Assembly (NCBI RefSeq): GCF_023115465.1
Contig: NZ_CP096034.1
Location: forward strand, 1,302,001 to 1,366,000
Source: Gottfriedia acidiceleris
GTDB lineage: Bacteria; Bacillota; Bacilli; Bacillales; Bacillaceae_G
DNA: 64,000 nt
Direction of reading: 5' to 3'
Positions 27,471-36,293 of this stretch are shown one piece after another (position 1 is the stretch's first letter; every line of letters starts with the position of its first letter). The notes beneath the pieces are model-generated. The model worked only from the letters and a program-made list of their open reading frames with translations. It was not told the DNA's origin and made no database searches. The position numbers were made by a program, and so were the translations under genes.

Positions 27471-28859
27471 ATGTTTGAATTTGAAAATATAGAACAGTTT
27501 GCAAGAATAAAAGTTATTGGTGTTGGTGGTGGCGGAAATAACGCCGTTAACCGAATGATTGAAGATGGAGTAGAGGGTGTTGAGTTCATTGCTTTTAATA
27601 CAGATGCGCAAGCACTAAAACAATCAAAAGCTGAAATTACTATGCAAATTGGTGCAACGTTGACGCGTGGTTTAGGAGCAGGAGCAAATCCTGAAATTGG
27701 AAAAAGAGCTGTAGAAGAAAGTAAGTCGCAAATTGAGGAAGTACTAAAAGGAGCAGACATGGTTTTCGTTACAGCTGGAATGGGCGGTGGAACAGGTACA
27801 GGTGCTGCGCCTGAAGTTGCGAAAATTGCTCGAAAGCTTGGTGCTTTAACAATTGGAGTAGTAACTCGACCTTTCAAATTTGAAGGTAAAAAGCGTGCAA
27901 CAAACGCTGAAGGTGGAATTAAAGAACTTAGAGAAGCGGTTGATACATTAATTATCATTCCAAACGATCGATTATTAGAGCTAGTTGACAAAAAAACACC
28001 GATGCTCGAAGCTTTCCGTGAAGCGGATAATGTACTTCGACAAGGGGTTCAAGGGATTTCTGACCTAATCGCAGTACCAGGATTAATCAATCTTGACTTT
28101 GCTGATGTTAAAACGGTTATGTCTCATAAAGGGACAGCCCTTATGGGAATCGGTATAGCAAAAGGTAAAGATCGAGCTACAATCGCTGCTCAGAAGGCAT
28201 TAAATTCTCCGTTACTAGAAACTTCTATTAATGGAGCTCATGGTGTAATTATGAATATTACAGGTGGACGTAACTTAAGTCTATTTGAAGTACAAGAAGC
28301 TGCTGATATCGTTGCTTCTGCATCTCATGAAGAATTAAATATGATTTTCGGTTCGGTAATCGACGAAAACTTAAAAGATGAAATTATTGTAACGGTAATT
28401 GCTACAGGATTTGCAGATAAAGAAGAGAAAATGGCAAGAACTCCTTCTAGACCAATAGAAGAAGCACCTAGCTTATACAATAGAGAGCAACGCTTCCAAC
28501 AAGATCAGAGATATCGAGTAGACCAACAGCAAGATTACGGCCGCTATCAAGATCAACAAGACTCTGGTCGATACACAGAACAGCAAAATTATGGACGTTA
28601 CAATGAACCAAAAGATTATAATCGCTATAATGAGCAACAAGATTATGGGCGTTATAATGAACAAAATGATTATGGACGATATAATGAACCGCAAGATTAT
28701 AACCGTTACTCAGAACGACAAGATCATAATCGATACACAGAACAACAAGATTACGGACGCCATAATGAGCAACAAGAATATGGCCGATATAACGAAAAGG
28801 AAGATACAACTTCATATATTCCGGCTTTCTTACGTAATCGAAAAAACAGAAATAGATAG
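27471..28859 (+). CDS. ftsZ: FtsZ-family cell division GTPase with ten-unit repeat linker, outside the dcw cluster
   Basis: A 462-residue tubulin-like GTPase. The GTPase core (about 1-320) is very close to Bacillus Fts[18 protein letters not shown], the tubulin signature [10 protein letters not shown], and the T7 loop [11 protein letters not shown] with both aspartates. The C-terminal linker (about 325-445) is replaced by ten nine-residue units of type DYGRYNEQQ. The extreme C-terminus [17 protein letters not shown] matches the FtsA/SepF-binding peptide (IPTFLRNR in B. subtilis) and the basic tail. ATG 27471 is preferred over 27465 because AGGAGG is then seven bases away. Neighbours are unrelated (no ftsA), so this is probably a second ftsZ. 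Whether another copy exists cannot be seen here. Confidence 0.95.
   Translation: MFEFENIEQFARIKVIGVGGGGNNAVNRMIEDGVEGVEFIAFNTDAQALKQSKAEITMQIGATLTRGLGAGANPEIGKRAVEESKSQIEEVLKGADMVFVTAGMGGGTGTGAAPEVAKIARKLGALTIGVVTRPFKFEGKKRATNAEGGIKELREAVDTLIIIPNDRLLELVDKKTPMLEAFREADNVLRQGVQGISDLIAVPGLINLDFADVKTVMSHKGTALMGIGIAKGKDRATIAAQKALNSPLLETSINGAHGVIMNITGGRNLSLFEVQEAADIVASASHEELNMIFGSVIDENLKDEIIVTVIATGFADKEEKMARTPSRPIEEAPSLYNREQRFQQDQRYRVDQQQDYGRYQDQQDSGRYTEQQNYGRYNEPKDYNRYNEQQDYGRYNEQNDYGRYNEPQDYNRYSERQDHNRYTEQQDYGRHNEQQEYGRYNEKEDTTSYIPAFLRNRKNRNR
28533..28802 (+). repeat. 27-bp coding minisatellite, ten units, in the FtsZ linker
   Basis: Ten consecutive 27-base units run from 28533 to 28802 without a gap. 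Each encodes a variant of D-Y-G/N-R-Y-N-E-Q-Q. Third-position differences between units show that the array has diverged under protein-level constraint rather than expanded very recently. Confidence 0.9.
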
Positions 28860-28878
28860 ATTTATAGATGTAGAGGAG

Positions 28879-28912
28879 GACATGAGTGTTGATGCTCATG
28901 TCTTTTTATTTT
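28879..28912 (+). terminator. Rho-independent terminator of the ftsZ paralogue
   Basis: GACATGAG pairs with CTCATGTC around an eight-base loop and is followed by TTTTTATTTT. Confidence 0.85.
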
Positions 28913-29022
28913 GATTCTTTTAAGACTTTATGTTTTTTAAATAAGTTGCAAAAATTCGAATTCAACTCAATGGATCTACGTAAAACCATTCCACTCCATT
29001 TCACTCAGATTTACGCTTGACT

Positions 29023-29211
29023 TCAGCCTTTATCTTTATATCTTTTTTTCTTCCAGTCTATAAATATTAATAAAAATGGACCTGTACAAAAAAATAATAG
29101 CTGTAACAAAAGAACATACAATTTATACTTAGGAAACTCCGGACCAACAACAATCAATACCGTAAACATTATGTAGGAAAATATAATTAATCTATTTTTT
29201 GCTAATTTCAT
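29023..29211 (-). CDS. Small two-helix membrane protein, unrecognised
   Basis: A 62-residue protein starting MKLAKNRLIIFSYIMFTVL. There are two hydrophobic segments (about 8-24 and 31-51) and a basic C-terminus (DWKKKRYKDKG), so it is probably a two-pass membrane protein. AGGAGG lies five bases before the ATG, which decides this start. It is transcribed opposite to its neighbours; its function is unknown. The A/T-rich 360 bases between it and the sigma factor gene contain only candidate promoter elements. Confidence 0.65.
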   Translation of the reverse strand: MKLAKNRLIIFSYIMFTVLIVVGPEFPKYKLYVLLLQLLFFCTGPFLLIFIDWKKKRYKDKG

Positions 29212-29514
29212 AATAACCTCCTGTTTCAAATTGGTTGTTTATACCGTCAAAAAATAGACCATAGAAGTTAAAATTGAAATAATCTTTTTCAAAACTGTCT
29301 CTAATTTTTTTAATGAATGTTTACGAAATTATGTTAACATTTATTAAGGTAAAATTAACCAATATTTATTGTCATTATTGTTAATTTTTTCACATTTTTT
29401 AATAGCACAGTACTCCTTTTGGAATTTATGAAAAATCTTTTAAACTATTATTGTAAATAGAAGCTTACTAAAAAATGCATTATTAAATTGATTCAAAAAA
29501 AATAAAAATTATTA

Positions 29515-29541
29515 AAACTTTTTTAGCTCTCAGGAGTCTAA
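29515..29541 (+). promoter_or_regulatory. Candidate ECF-type promoter of the sigma factor gene
   Basis: AAACTTTTTT (29516-29525) followed by GAGTCTAA (29534-29541) resembles the AAC-T-rich -35 and GTC-type -10 of ECF promoters. It lies about 32 bases before the start codon, as expected for an autoregulated ECF sigma gene. Confidence 0.35.
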
Positions 29542-29572
29542 TGTATAGAACATCGAGAAGGAGGGATTAAGA

Positions 29573-30094
29573 TTGCAGGATCGTAGTCTAGTGAAAAGGG
29601 CCATCAAAGGAGATGAGCAAGCATTTTTGATAATTATGAATGAGCATAAAATATCATTATATAAAACTGCATTAGCCTACTTGAAGAATAAAGATGAGGC
29701 AATTGAAGCAATTCAAGAAGTAACCTTTAGAGCCTATCAAAATATAAAAACATTGAGAGAACCAAATTATGTAAAGACATGGCTTATTCGGATTATGATT
29801 AATTACTGTCAGGATTATATTAAGAGGAATAATAGAGTAACTTTAGACAATGAATATATTTCACAACTAGGTACAAAAGAAGACTATAACTATATTGAAA
29901 TAGAAGAAGCAATGTCACAGCTTGATGATACACAACGACAGCTATTACATTTAAAATATTTTCACGATGTCAAAATCAAAGATATTGCAATTATGTGGAA
30001 TCGTCCGGAAGGTACAGTAAAGACTTGGTTGAATAAAGCGTTGAGATCATTACGAGGAATTCTTGAAGAGAAAGGAGAAAAAGGCCGTGTTTGA
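29573..30094 (+). CDS. ECF-type RNA polymerase sigma factor
   Basis: A 173-residue group 4 sigma-70 factor. Region 2 spans about residues 8-85 (YKTALAYLKNKDEAIEAIQEVTFRAYQNI, then YVKTWLIRIMINYCQDYIKR). Region 4 spans about 108-165 (LDDTQRQLLHLKYFHDVKIKDIAIMWNRPEGTVKTWLNKALRSLR). TTG start with GAAGGAGGG just upstream. The last eight bases overlap the next gene, which encodes a DUF4179 membrane protein typical of anti-sigma partners. The factor is presumably held at the membrane until a signal releases it; the signal is unknown. Confidence 0.93.
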   Translation: MQDRSLVKRAIKGDEQAFLIIMNEHKISLYKTALAYLKNKDEAIEAIQEVTFRAYQNIKTLREPNYVKTWLIRIMINYCQDYIKRNNRVTLDNEYISQLGTKEDYNYIEIEEAMSQLDDTQRQLLHLKYFHDVKIKDIAIMWNRPEGTVKTWLNKALRSLRGILEEKGEKGRV

Positions 30095-31409
30095 AAATGA
30101 AGAAAATGAACTAAAAAAGTTGAAAGAAAAATACGAAAACGTCGAGTTACCTACTGATGAAATTGATGAAGCTATACAAATTGGACTTCAAAAAGCTAAA
30201 GAAACTAAGTTGGTAACTAAACCGAAACGGAAATCTCAAATCTGGTCTATTGTTGCAGCTGCTATTCTTCTATTGGGATTTCTTACAAGTATTCGTGTAT
30301 CGCCAACGTTTGCTGATTATTTAACAAAAGTACCGGGAATGGAGAAAATTGTTGAAATGGTTCGTATGCGTCATGATAAGGGGCTACTTTCAGCGGTAGA
30401 AAATAAATATGCACAAAAGATTGGTACATCACAAGAAAAGAATGGTATTAAAGTAACAATCGATTCTGTTATTGCTGATGAACAAAACATCGTACTATTT
30501 TATACGCTTGATAGTAACTCAAAACAGAAAAATTTCGAAATCGATGAAGCATATCTTAAACCGAGAAATGGGGGGGAATTACCAGAACACTCTTTATCTT
30601 TTGGAGGTACTGTCGATAAAGTTAGAGGTCAATATACAAGCACAGTAGAATACGATTTTGATAAACCATATGAACAGCAAGATTTTAATTTAGTTTTAAA
30701 AATTAAAAATGAAAAGCAATCAGCACAATTTTCGATTCCACTTTCAATAAAAAAGCATGAAAAAACGAATCAAATATATGAACTTGATAAGACGGTTATG
30801 ATTGAAGATCAAAAGATTAAAATTAAAAAGGTTACAATCTATCCACTCCGTGTGGCAGTACAAGTTGAAATGGATCCAAGTAATTCAAAGAAAATACTAG
30901 ATTTCTCTGATATAAAACTTGTTGATCAAAACGGTGAGGTATGGTCAAAAATCATTAATGGAACTGCTGCAAAAATTATTAGCGATAATGAAAGAATTAT
31001 CTTTTTACAGAGTAATTATTTTAAAGATCCAAAAGAATTATATTTTGTCATAAATAAACTTCAAGCAATTGATAAGGAAGATGAGTACCTTATAATTGAT
31101 ACTGAGAAACAAAAAATTCTGAAACAGCCAAACGGCAATTATTTATCTGACCTAAAAAAAGAAGGAGATACTCTATTTTTTACTTTGAATACAAAAAAGG
31201 AATTTAATTACGACATGATTGGATCTATCTTTGATGCTAACGGAAAAGAAATTGAAATGAATGAATCCTATATGGAAGGTAATGTTAATAATAAGCAAAT
31301 AATAGGTTTTAAGATTTCACCCCGACAAAAGTATACGAATCCGATAAAAATTGATCTTGTATCTTTTCCTTCATATATCGAAGGAGATGCGAAAGTAAGG
31401 GTTAAATGA
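30087..31409 (+). CDS. DUF4179-domain anti-sigma factor
   Basis: About 440 residues. The first 60 are cytoplasmic and charged, one transmembrane helix follows (about 61-78, WSIVAAAILLLGFLTSIRV), and the rest is extracytoplasmic beta-rich sequence. The segment just after the helix (SPTFADYLTKVPGMEKIVEM) is the hallmark of DUF4179 anti-sigma proteins, and the later half resembles DUF5643. GTG 30087 is chosen because AAAGGAG lies nine bases before it and it overlaps the sigma stop (GTGTTTGA). It probably binds and inhibits the upstream sigma factor; this rests on family and context. Confidence 0.88.
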   Translation: MFENEENELKKLKEKYENVELPTDEIDEAIQIGLQKAKETKLVTKPKRKSQIWSIVAAAILLLGFLTSIRVSPTFADYLTKVPGMEKIVEMVRMRHDKGLLSAVENKYAQKIGTSQEKNGIKVTIDSVIADEQNIVLFYTLDSNSKQKNFEIDEAYLKPRNGGELPEHSLSFGGTVDKVRGQYTSTVEYDFDKPYEQQDFNLVLKIKNEKQSAQFSIPLSIKKHEKTNQIYELDKTVMIEDQKIKIKKVTIYPLRVAVQVEMDPSNSKKILDFSDIKLVDQNGEVWSKIINGTAAKIISDNERIIFLQSNYFKDPKELYFVINKLQAIDKEDEYLIIDTEKQKILKQPNGNYLSDLKKEGDTLFFTLNTKKEFNYDMIGSIFDANGKEIEMNESYMEGNVNNKQIIGFKISPRQKYTNPIKIDLVSFPSYIEGDAKVRVK

Positions 31410-31443
31410 ATTAACCTAACGGACCTGAAGTAGAAAAAACAAA

Positions 31444-31490
31444 AAAACGTAATCTTTTCTATGAATATCAAGAAAAGATTGCGTTTATTA
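31444..31490. terminator. Bidirectional terminator between the anti-sigma and patatin genes
   Basis: AAACGTAATCTTTTCT and AGAAAAGATTGCGTTT form a 16-base stem with one mismatch and a ten-base loop. It lies between convergent genes. Confidence 0.85.
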
Positions 31491-31495
31491 AGTTA

Positions 31496-32434
31496 CTACA
31501 CACTATTCACCTTGTGACAGTAAGGTTCAGGTGGATAGTTATGCTTAAACTTTTCAAAATCCCAAGTTCCAAGGAATTTTTTTGCGGCTTGGTATCCATT
31601 TGTGAAAAGTGCTTCCTTTTCCTTTTTATTTAAATTGAAATCTGTGCTTGATATATCACCGGTTGGGATTTTTATTGTTCGTTCATTTACTTCCGCTGTT
31701 AAATGTCGAATGTCGTGTGCTTGTCTCATCGTTATAAATATTGATTTGTAAAATGAAATTGGGCTAAAACCATCCAGCGGTTTCGCAATAATTTCTTCAT
31801 CTATTAAGCGAAAACCAAAAGTCGGCCATTCTTGATGATCATCGAATATCCAAATTGGAAAATTACTTAGGATTCCACCATCAACAATTAATATTGGATA
31901 ATCATAATTAGGAGTTTTTAGTTTAATTGGTTGAAAGAAAAAAGGGATTGTACCACTCATTCTAACTGCTTGAGAAATTGTTATATCTTTTGATGATAAG
32001 CCGTAATCAGGTAAATCATCAGGTAAAACGACCATTTTACCATTACTAATATCTGAAATAATGATTTTTAGTTTCCCTTCTTCTAAATCATCGAAATAAC
32101 GAATTCCTTTTTTGGTTAATAAAGATTCTAACCATTCTTCTTCAAAGTCATTTCTATATAACCCATTTTTAAATAAGATATTTAATCCTAGTCCCATTAA
32201 AGGAATAAAGTGCAACCATGTTTTTGTAATAAATTTCTTATAATCTAGATGATCCATAATTTCCTTTAATTCTTTCCCTGTATAGCCACATGCTAGAAGA
32301 GTAGCAACAATAGCACCAGCAGAAGTGCCGGCCAAACGTGCCCACTCATAACCTTCTTCTTCTAAAGCACAAATAGCACCAACATGTCCGATTCCTCGAA
32401 CTCCTCCTCCTTCAAAGATACCATCTACTTTCAA
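31496..32434 (-). CDS. Patatin-like phospholipase
   Basis: A 312-residue serine lipid acyl hydrolase of the patatin family. The oxyanion motif GGGVRG (residues 9-14), the nucleophile elbow GTSAG (about 37-41) and the catalytic Asp in VDGG (about 190) are all present. No signal peptide is visible, so it acts in the cytoplasm or at the inner face of the membrane. The gene is monocistronic and convergent with the anti-sigma gene. The physiological lipid is unknown; bacterial members hydrolyse phospholipids or act in membrane turnover. Confidence 0.92.
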   Translation of the reverse strand: MKVDGIFEGGGVRGIGHVGAICALEEEGYEWARLAGTSAGAIVATLLACGYTGKELKEIMDHLDYKKFITKTWLHFIPLMGLGLNILFKNGLYRNDFEEEWLESLLTKKGIRYFDDLEEGKLKIIISDISNGKMVVLPDDLPDYGLSSKDITISQAVRMSGTIPFFFQPIKLKTPNYDYPILIVDGGILSNFPIWIFDDHQEWPTFGFRLIDEEIIAKPLDGFSPISFYKSIFITMRQAHDIRHLTAEVNERTIKIPTGDISSTDFNLNKKEKEALFTNGYQAAKKFLGTWDFEKFKHNYPPEPYCHKVNSV

Positions 32435-32644
32435 TTTGTTACACCTACCTTTCAGAAAATGGAATTATATCAATATAATATATGGGAGTTCTGTTTAAGT
32501 GTGATTAACTACTGGTTCAATCCTATCTATCAATTAATTTATTTTTTGGGAAATAATTCGACAATCTTTGCAGTTAATTATAACTGGGAATTTACTATAA
32601 AATTTCACAGTAATAATCAAAAAGTTGCAGAATTATTTATTTGA

Positions 32645-32674
32645 TGAATAGTTTAAATTCAATATGAAATACTA
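32645..32674 (+). promoter_or_regulatory. Sigma-G-like promoter of the SASP gene
   Basis: TGAATA (32645-32650), 17 bases, then AATACTA (32668-32674) closely match the forespore sigma-G consensus TGAATA / CATACTA. The start codon is about 54 bases downstream. Confidence 0.75.
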
Positions 32675-32727
32675 ACAGCAATCTGATAGTTAATATCAGA
32701 AAATATTATTAAAAGGGGCTACATATC

Positions 32728-32928
32728 ATGGCAAACAGATCTTCAAATCAATATGTTTCACCAAATGCTGAATCTGCAATCGAACAGATGAAGTATGAAA
32801 TTGCAACAGAGTTTGGAGTACATTTAGGTCCAGATTCAACGTCTCGTGCAAATGGTTCAGTAGGTGGAGAGATTACAAAACGTTTAGTTCAAATGGCTGA
32901 ACAAAGTCTCGGTGGCTTTTCAAGATAA
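32728..32928 (+). CDS. Alpha/beta-type small acid-soluble spore protein (SASP)
   Basis: A 66-residue DNA-binding protein that coats and protects spore DNA. It shows the family marks [37 protein letters not shown], including the GPR protease site (EFG) and the GGEITKRLV helix. AAAGGGG lies before the ATG. A sigma-G-like promoter precedes it and a strong hairpin follows, so expression in the forespore is expected. Its presence shows the organism forms endospores. Confidence 0.96.
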   Translation: MANRSSNQYVSPNAESAIEQMKYEIATEFGVHLGPDSTSRANGSVGGEITKRLVQMAEQSLGGFSR

Positions 32929-32940
32929 AAGATTTAATTT

Positions 32941-33000
32941 GAGAGATGAGTTAATTAAAGGTAATTCGTTACCAAATGATTAACTCATCTCTTTTTGAAT
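32941..33000 (+). terminator. Rho-independent terminator of the SASP gene
   Basis: GAGATGAGTTAAT pairs with a matching ATTAACTCATCTC-type arm. The loop itself holds a smaller GGTAA/TTACC hairpin. TTTTT follows. Confidence 0.85.
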
Positions 33001-33226
33001 TTTTTAAGAAACTTTACATAATTTTACCAAATCATAAAACAAAAGAAAGTTGACTATAACATATCAAGAAAATTATTTTAATTTGTATTAATATTTGTAA
33101 AAATGAGTCGATATAAGTAGAGAGAAAATTAAAATAATTTGGTATTATTAAACTAAACTCAATGTAAAAATAGAGAGAATTATATTGAGTATAGAAAGAG
33201 ATAGAAATAAATGGGGAGTTGCAAGT

Positions 33227-33658
33227 ATGAAATCAACTGGAATTATTAGAAAACTAGACGATCTTGGAAGAATTGTTCTACCGAAGGAATTAAGAAACAC
33301 AATGAATTTAGAGAACAATGCTCCTTTTGAAATTCATTTTGAAGAAGGTATGATTATTCTTACAAAATATGATGAAAATTCCGGTCAAAGTGGAATTGTC
33401 AGAAGGCTAGATGACTTAGGAAGAATTGTTTTACCAAAGGAATTAAGAAAAATGTTAAATCTTAATAAATATGAACCATTTGAAGTATTTATTGAGGACC
33501 AAAAGATTATCCTTAAACAATTTGTTTCGAGTAATGCTTGTATGATAACAGGAGTTATTGATGAAAATAATTTCTCTTTTGATAGTGGAAAACTTGTAGT
33601 AAGTAAATACGGCGCAGAAATTCTTATTAAGGAATTGCAGGAATACATAGCTAAATAA
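33227..33658 (+). CDS. AbrB-family transition regulator with duplicated DNA-binding domain
   Basis: A 143-residue protein. Ordinary AbrB has one N-terminal SpoVT-AbrB domain and about 95 residues. Here the DNA-binding motif occurs twice: residues 4-24 (GIIRKLDDLGRIVLPKELRN) and again at about 52-72 (GIVRRLDDLGRIVLPKELRK). The AbrB-type C-terminal multimerisation part (ITGVIDENNFSFDSGKLVVSKYGAEILI) follows. ATG 33227 is preferred because GGGGAG is about nine bases upstream and homologues begin MKSTG. Since AbrB folds as an interleaved dimer, this chain may form the dimeric DNA-binding unit by itself. Monocistronic, with a following terminator. Confidence 0.9.
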   Translation: MKSTGIIRKLDDLGRIVLPKELRNTMNLENNAPFEIHFEEGMIILTKYDENSGQSGIVRRLDDLGRIVLPKELRKMLNLNKYEPFEVFIEDQKIILKQFVSSNACMITGVIDENNFSFDSGKLVVSKYGAEILIKELQEYIAK

Positions 33659-33663
33659 AAAAT

Positions 33664-33706
33664 CTAAAAGTGCTCTTTTTCTTTAATAGAAGAGCACTTT
33701 TTTGTT
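33664..33706. terminator. Rho-independent terminator of the abrB-like gene
   Basis: AAAAGTGCTCTT pairs with AAGAGCACTTTT around a T-rich loop and ends in a T run. Confidence 0.9.
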
Positions 33707-33769
33707 TAAAAATAGTTTTAAGGAATAAGAGAGTTGATCCTTTCTAAAGTAATATCTCTTTCAGTGCTT

Positions 33770-33850
33770 TCAACGATTTACTACAAATTTGTTAAAACCT
33801 TCTAAAATACACCAAGATAATATGACACTACATAGAATGATAATTTCCAT
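33770..33850 (-). CDS. Possible 26-residue membrane peptide
   Basis: A short frame starting MEIIILCSVILSWCILEG and ending NKFVVNR, with AAGGAG nine bases before its ATG. One hydrophobic helix and a basic end resemble small bacterial membrane peptides. It is below usual annotation length. The rest of the interval 33707-34284 shows no other gene. Confidence 0.35.
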   Translation of the reverse strand: MEIIILCSVILSWCILEGFNKFVVNR

Positions 33851-34284
33851 TTTTCACATCTCCTTTTTTTGTTCTATTTTTAAGTTCACTTAGGATTTAA
33901 TTGTCTTGATTATTAAGATTGTATGTTCTGTTTTGTTTGGATATTTTCATTATACACGAACATCTATTCTAATGTAAGTAGTTTTTTTAGAAAATAGATA
34001 GATTTTTTACGAACGTATATTCAAAGTAGGTCATTTGTTCGATTCTCTAATAGTAAGATTGGTAAAAAAATAGAACAACCACTAATCATAACTGTTCTAT
34101 TTAAATGACACTATTTATCTTTGATTTAAAAAACTAAAACTTAAGCTTAGGATTTAGCAAAAACAAATACTCCTTTAATACAAAAACAAATGTTTTTTTG
34201 TATTCTATTTCGGTACTGTAAAAGTATGTTTCTTCCGGAAATATGGTAGGATATGGTTATGGAATTGTTAGAAGGAGATAACGT

Positions 34285-35241
34285 ATGGGCCTAATAGAGA
34301 ATCAAAAGTATTTCTTTGAAAAATATAAAATCGATGAACAGGATTTTGAGAAGTACTGTTTAGACTGGTCAAAATATATTGAAATTTATAATGAATACGT
34401 ATCAGAAATACCGAATCTTGAAACAGTAGCTACCTTTATTTCAGAAATACTCCGTAAAAATCCTGAAATTCATACTGTGAAATCAAGAATTAAATATCCT
34501 GACCATTTAATTGAAAAGATTATTCGAAAGACAATAAAAGGTAAAAAATCAGACACAGAATATGAAATCAATGTTTCAAATTATAAATCCGAAATCACAG
34601 ATCTAATTGGTATAAGAGCATTACATTTATATAAATACCAGGCTGCAGATATAGACAAGACAATTAGACAAAATTGGAATTTACATGAAAAAGCGACTAT
34701 TTACCATCGCTTAGGAGATATGACAAGCGAACAGCATATTGAAGAGGAGAAGTTCCAGTTTTTAGTTCATGATGCCGGATATCGTTCATGGCATTATGTG
34801 ATTAAGTCGCAAATGACAAAAGTAAATTATTTAGCTGAAATTCAAGTAAGAACGATATTTGAAGAAGGCTGGAGCGAAATAGATCATCAACTAAGATATC
34901 CTTATGATTTAGATAATGAGATATTAAATGAACAGCTTTTAATCTTAAATAGACTTTCGGGTGGGGCCGACGAATTGGTCAATTCAATCCTTCATACGAA
35001 GATGACTATTTATCAACAAAACGAAGAAAAAGAATTTCGTGATGAAAAGATTCAGGAATTATTAGATGAAATTATTAATTTGTCAGAGGATGGAAAATTA
35101 ACTGATGAGGATAAGAAGTCATTAGAAGAGAAAATTAAGCAATTAGAAGCTAAAAAGATTAAAGTAAATTATAGTAATCTGTTTAATAATCGCTCAGTTG
35201 AATATCACTTTAAACGAAGAATTTTTCCTAGCGATTTTTAG
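34285..35241 (+). CDS. RelA/SpoT-domain (p)ppGpp synthetase-like protein with C-terminal extension
   Basis: A 318-residue protein. The synthetase-like domain covers about residues 40-225: VKSRIKYPDHLIEKIIRKT, ITDLIGIRALHLYK, YRSWHYVIKSQ and EIQVRTIFEEGWSEIDHQ, all conserved positions of the nucleotide pyrophosphokinase fold. No hydrolase domain is visible. The last 90 residues are a charged, probably coiled-coil region (EEKEFRDEKIQELLDEI, EEKIKQLEAKK), absent from the housekeeping small synthetases YjbM and YwaC (about 210 residues). AGAAGGAGA precedes the ATG. It could make (p)ppGpp or belong to the toxic small synthetases; nothing in the sequence decides this. Confidence 0.88.
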   Translation: MGLIENQKYFFEKYKIDEQDFEKYCLDWSKYIEIYNEYVSEIPNLETVATFISEILRKNPEIHTVKSRIKYPDHLIEKIIRKTIKGKKSDTEYEINVSNYKSEITDLIGIRALHLYKYQAADIDKTIRQNWNLHEKATIYHRLGDMTSEQHIEEEKFQFLVHDAGYRSWHYVIKSQMTKVNYLAEIQVRTIFEEGWSEIDHQLRYPYDLDNEILNEQLLILNRLSGGADELVNSILHTKMTIYQQNEEKEFRDEKIQELLDEIINLSEDGKLTDEDKKSLEEKIKQLEAKKIKVNYSNLFNNRSVEYHFKRRIFPSDF

Positions 35242-35251
35242 ATATTTGTAT

Positions 35252-35290
35252 AAAAGGCCAAGGCAATATGCTTTGGCTTTTTTTCACATT
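35252..35290 (+). terminator. Rho-independent terminator after the RelA/SpoT-domain gene
   Basis: AAGGCCAAGGC pairs with GCTTTGGCTTT through a short ATAT loop and is followed by a T run. Confidence 0.85.
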
Positions 35291-35444
35291 AGTCTTCGCC
35301 AAAAGGCTCACCAATCAACGAGTTTTCTTTGAATTTTTTACCAGAAAAATTCTACAATATTTAGGTGCCATTTCTTTTCTCCTAACATTAAATGTAATAA
35401 CAGATCTAGTTTAGATTTTAAAAAATATGAAACTAGGTGGAATT

Positions 35445-36188
35445 ATGGTTAAAAGGCCGATTTATAAACAGGAGTTTCTAAATACATTTAATTATGCAGA
35501 CAAGAATTTTGATATTGCTTCCCTTAAAAATCTGATTGAACAATCTTTTGGAGAAAATAATGCATTGGATTTTAAGGAAACATTCGTTAGAGAGGACCAA
35601 ATTGCAAAATTAATAATTGCAATGGCGAATTCTGGTGGAGGATCAATTATTTTTGGCGTAAATGATGATAATCATCCAGTAGGAATCCTCAAAGAAGAGC
35701 TAAAGGATCCAACTGATTTTCAAAGAAAATTAAATGGCTATTTACCTTCCATGTTAATTTATCATCTTCAACAGATTGATTACGACGAGAATGAAATGTA
35801 CGGATATTTCAGTGGTAAAACCTTCTTCATCATTTATATCCCCGAGCAAAATCGATATATCCCTTTTATTGCTAAAAGAGGCTCCGATAAATTATTTACT
35901 GATAAAATTTATATTCGAAAAAATACTTCAAACGAAACTGCCACAAACGATGACTTAGAAATTATTTTTAGAAAAAGGCTCATTGAACAATACGAGGACT
36001 TATCAAATATGAGTCTAAATGAGCATATGGAACAATTAAAGATCCTTTATCGAATAGCTGCAATTAGTGGTGATACAAATAAAAACCAAAAGAGTTATAA
36101 AGATGATTTTAGTGAATTTATTGCCAAAATGATTGAGAAGAAGAAGCGGAAGATTGAGATCGTTTTGGAGGTTAGTAATATTGAGTGA
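35445..36188 (+). CDS. AlbA_2 (Schlafen-type) DNA/nucleotide-binding domain protein
   Basis: A 247-residue cytoplasmic protein. The AlbA_2 domain spans about residues 35-150, with NALDFKETF and IAKLIIAMANSGGGSIIFGVNDD as the signature, then FIIYIPEQNRYIPFIAKRG and DKIYIRKNTSN. The C-terminal 80 residues are charged and helical. ATG 35445 is chosen because AGGTGG lies five bases upstream. AlbA_2 domains occur in transcription regulators and in defence-related Schlafen-like proteins. It follows the RelA/SpoT-domain gene but is separated by a terminator, so a functional link is only possible. Confidence 0.82.
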   Translation: MVKRPIYKQEFLNTFNYADKNFDIASLKNLIEQSFGENNALDFKETFVREDQIAKLIIAMANSGGGSIIFGVNDDNHPVGILKEELKDPTDFQRKLNGYLPSMLIYHLQQIDYDENEMYGYFSGKTFFIIYIPEQNRYIPFIAKRGSDKLFTDKIYIRKNTSNETATNDDLEIIFRKRLIEQYEDLSNMSLNEHMEQLKILYRIAAISGDTNKNQKSYKDDFSEFIAKMIEKKKRKIEIVLEVSNIE

Positions 36189-36293
36189 TTGGTAGTAAGG
36201 ATAGAATAAAATGCAGAAATTATAGGAATGAAGATAGAACCGAAAGTATTGGTTTATCTTGCATTCCTTTTTTTATTTAATATTTTTAAAAAA

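Noticed and set aside
28533-28802. Non-coding tandem repeat or CRISPR
   Set aside because: The 27-base units keep frame with FtsZ and have no spacers.
28468-28899. 143-residue minus-strand frame and shorter frames opposite the ftsZ repeat
   Set aside because: They are low-complexity shadows of the 27-base repeat, have no ribosome site, and the plus frame encodes an obvious FtsZ linker and C-terminal peptide.
28591-28914. 107-residue plus-strand frame overlapping the ftsZ 3' end
   Set aside because: An out-of-frame shadow of the repeat region without a start signal.
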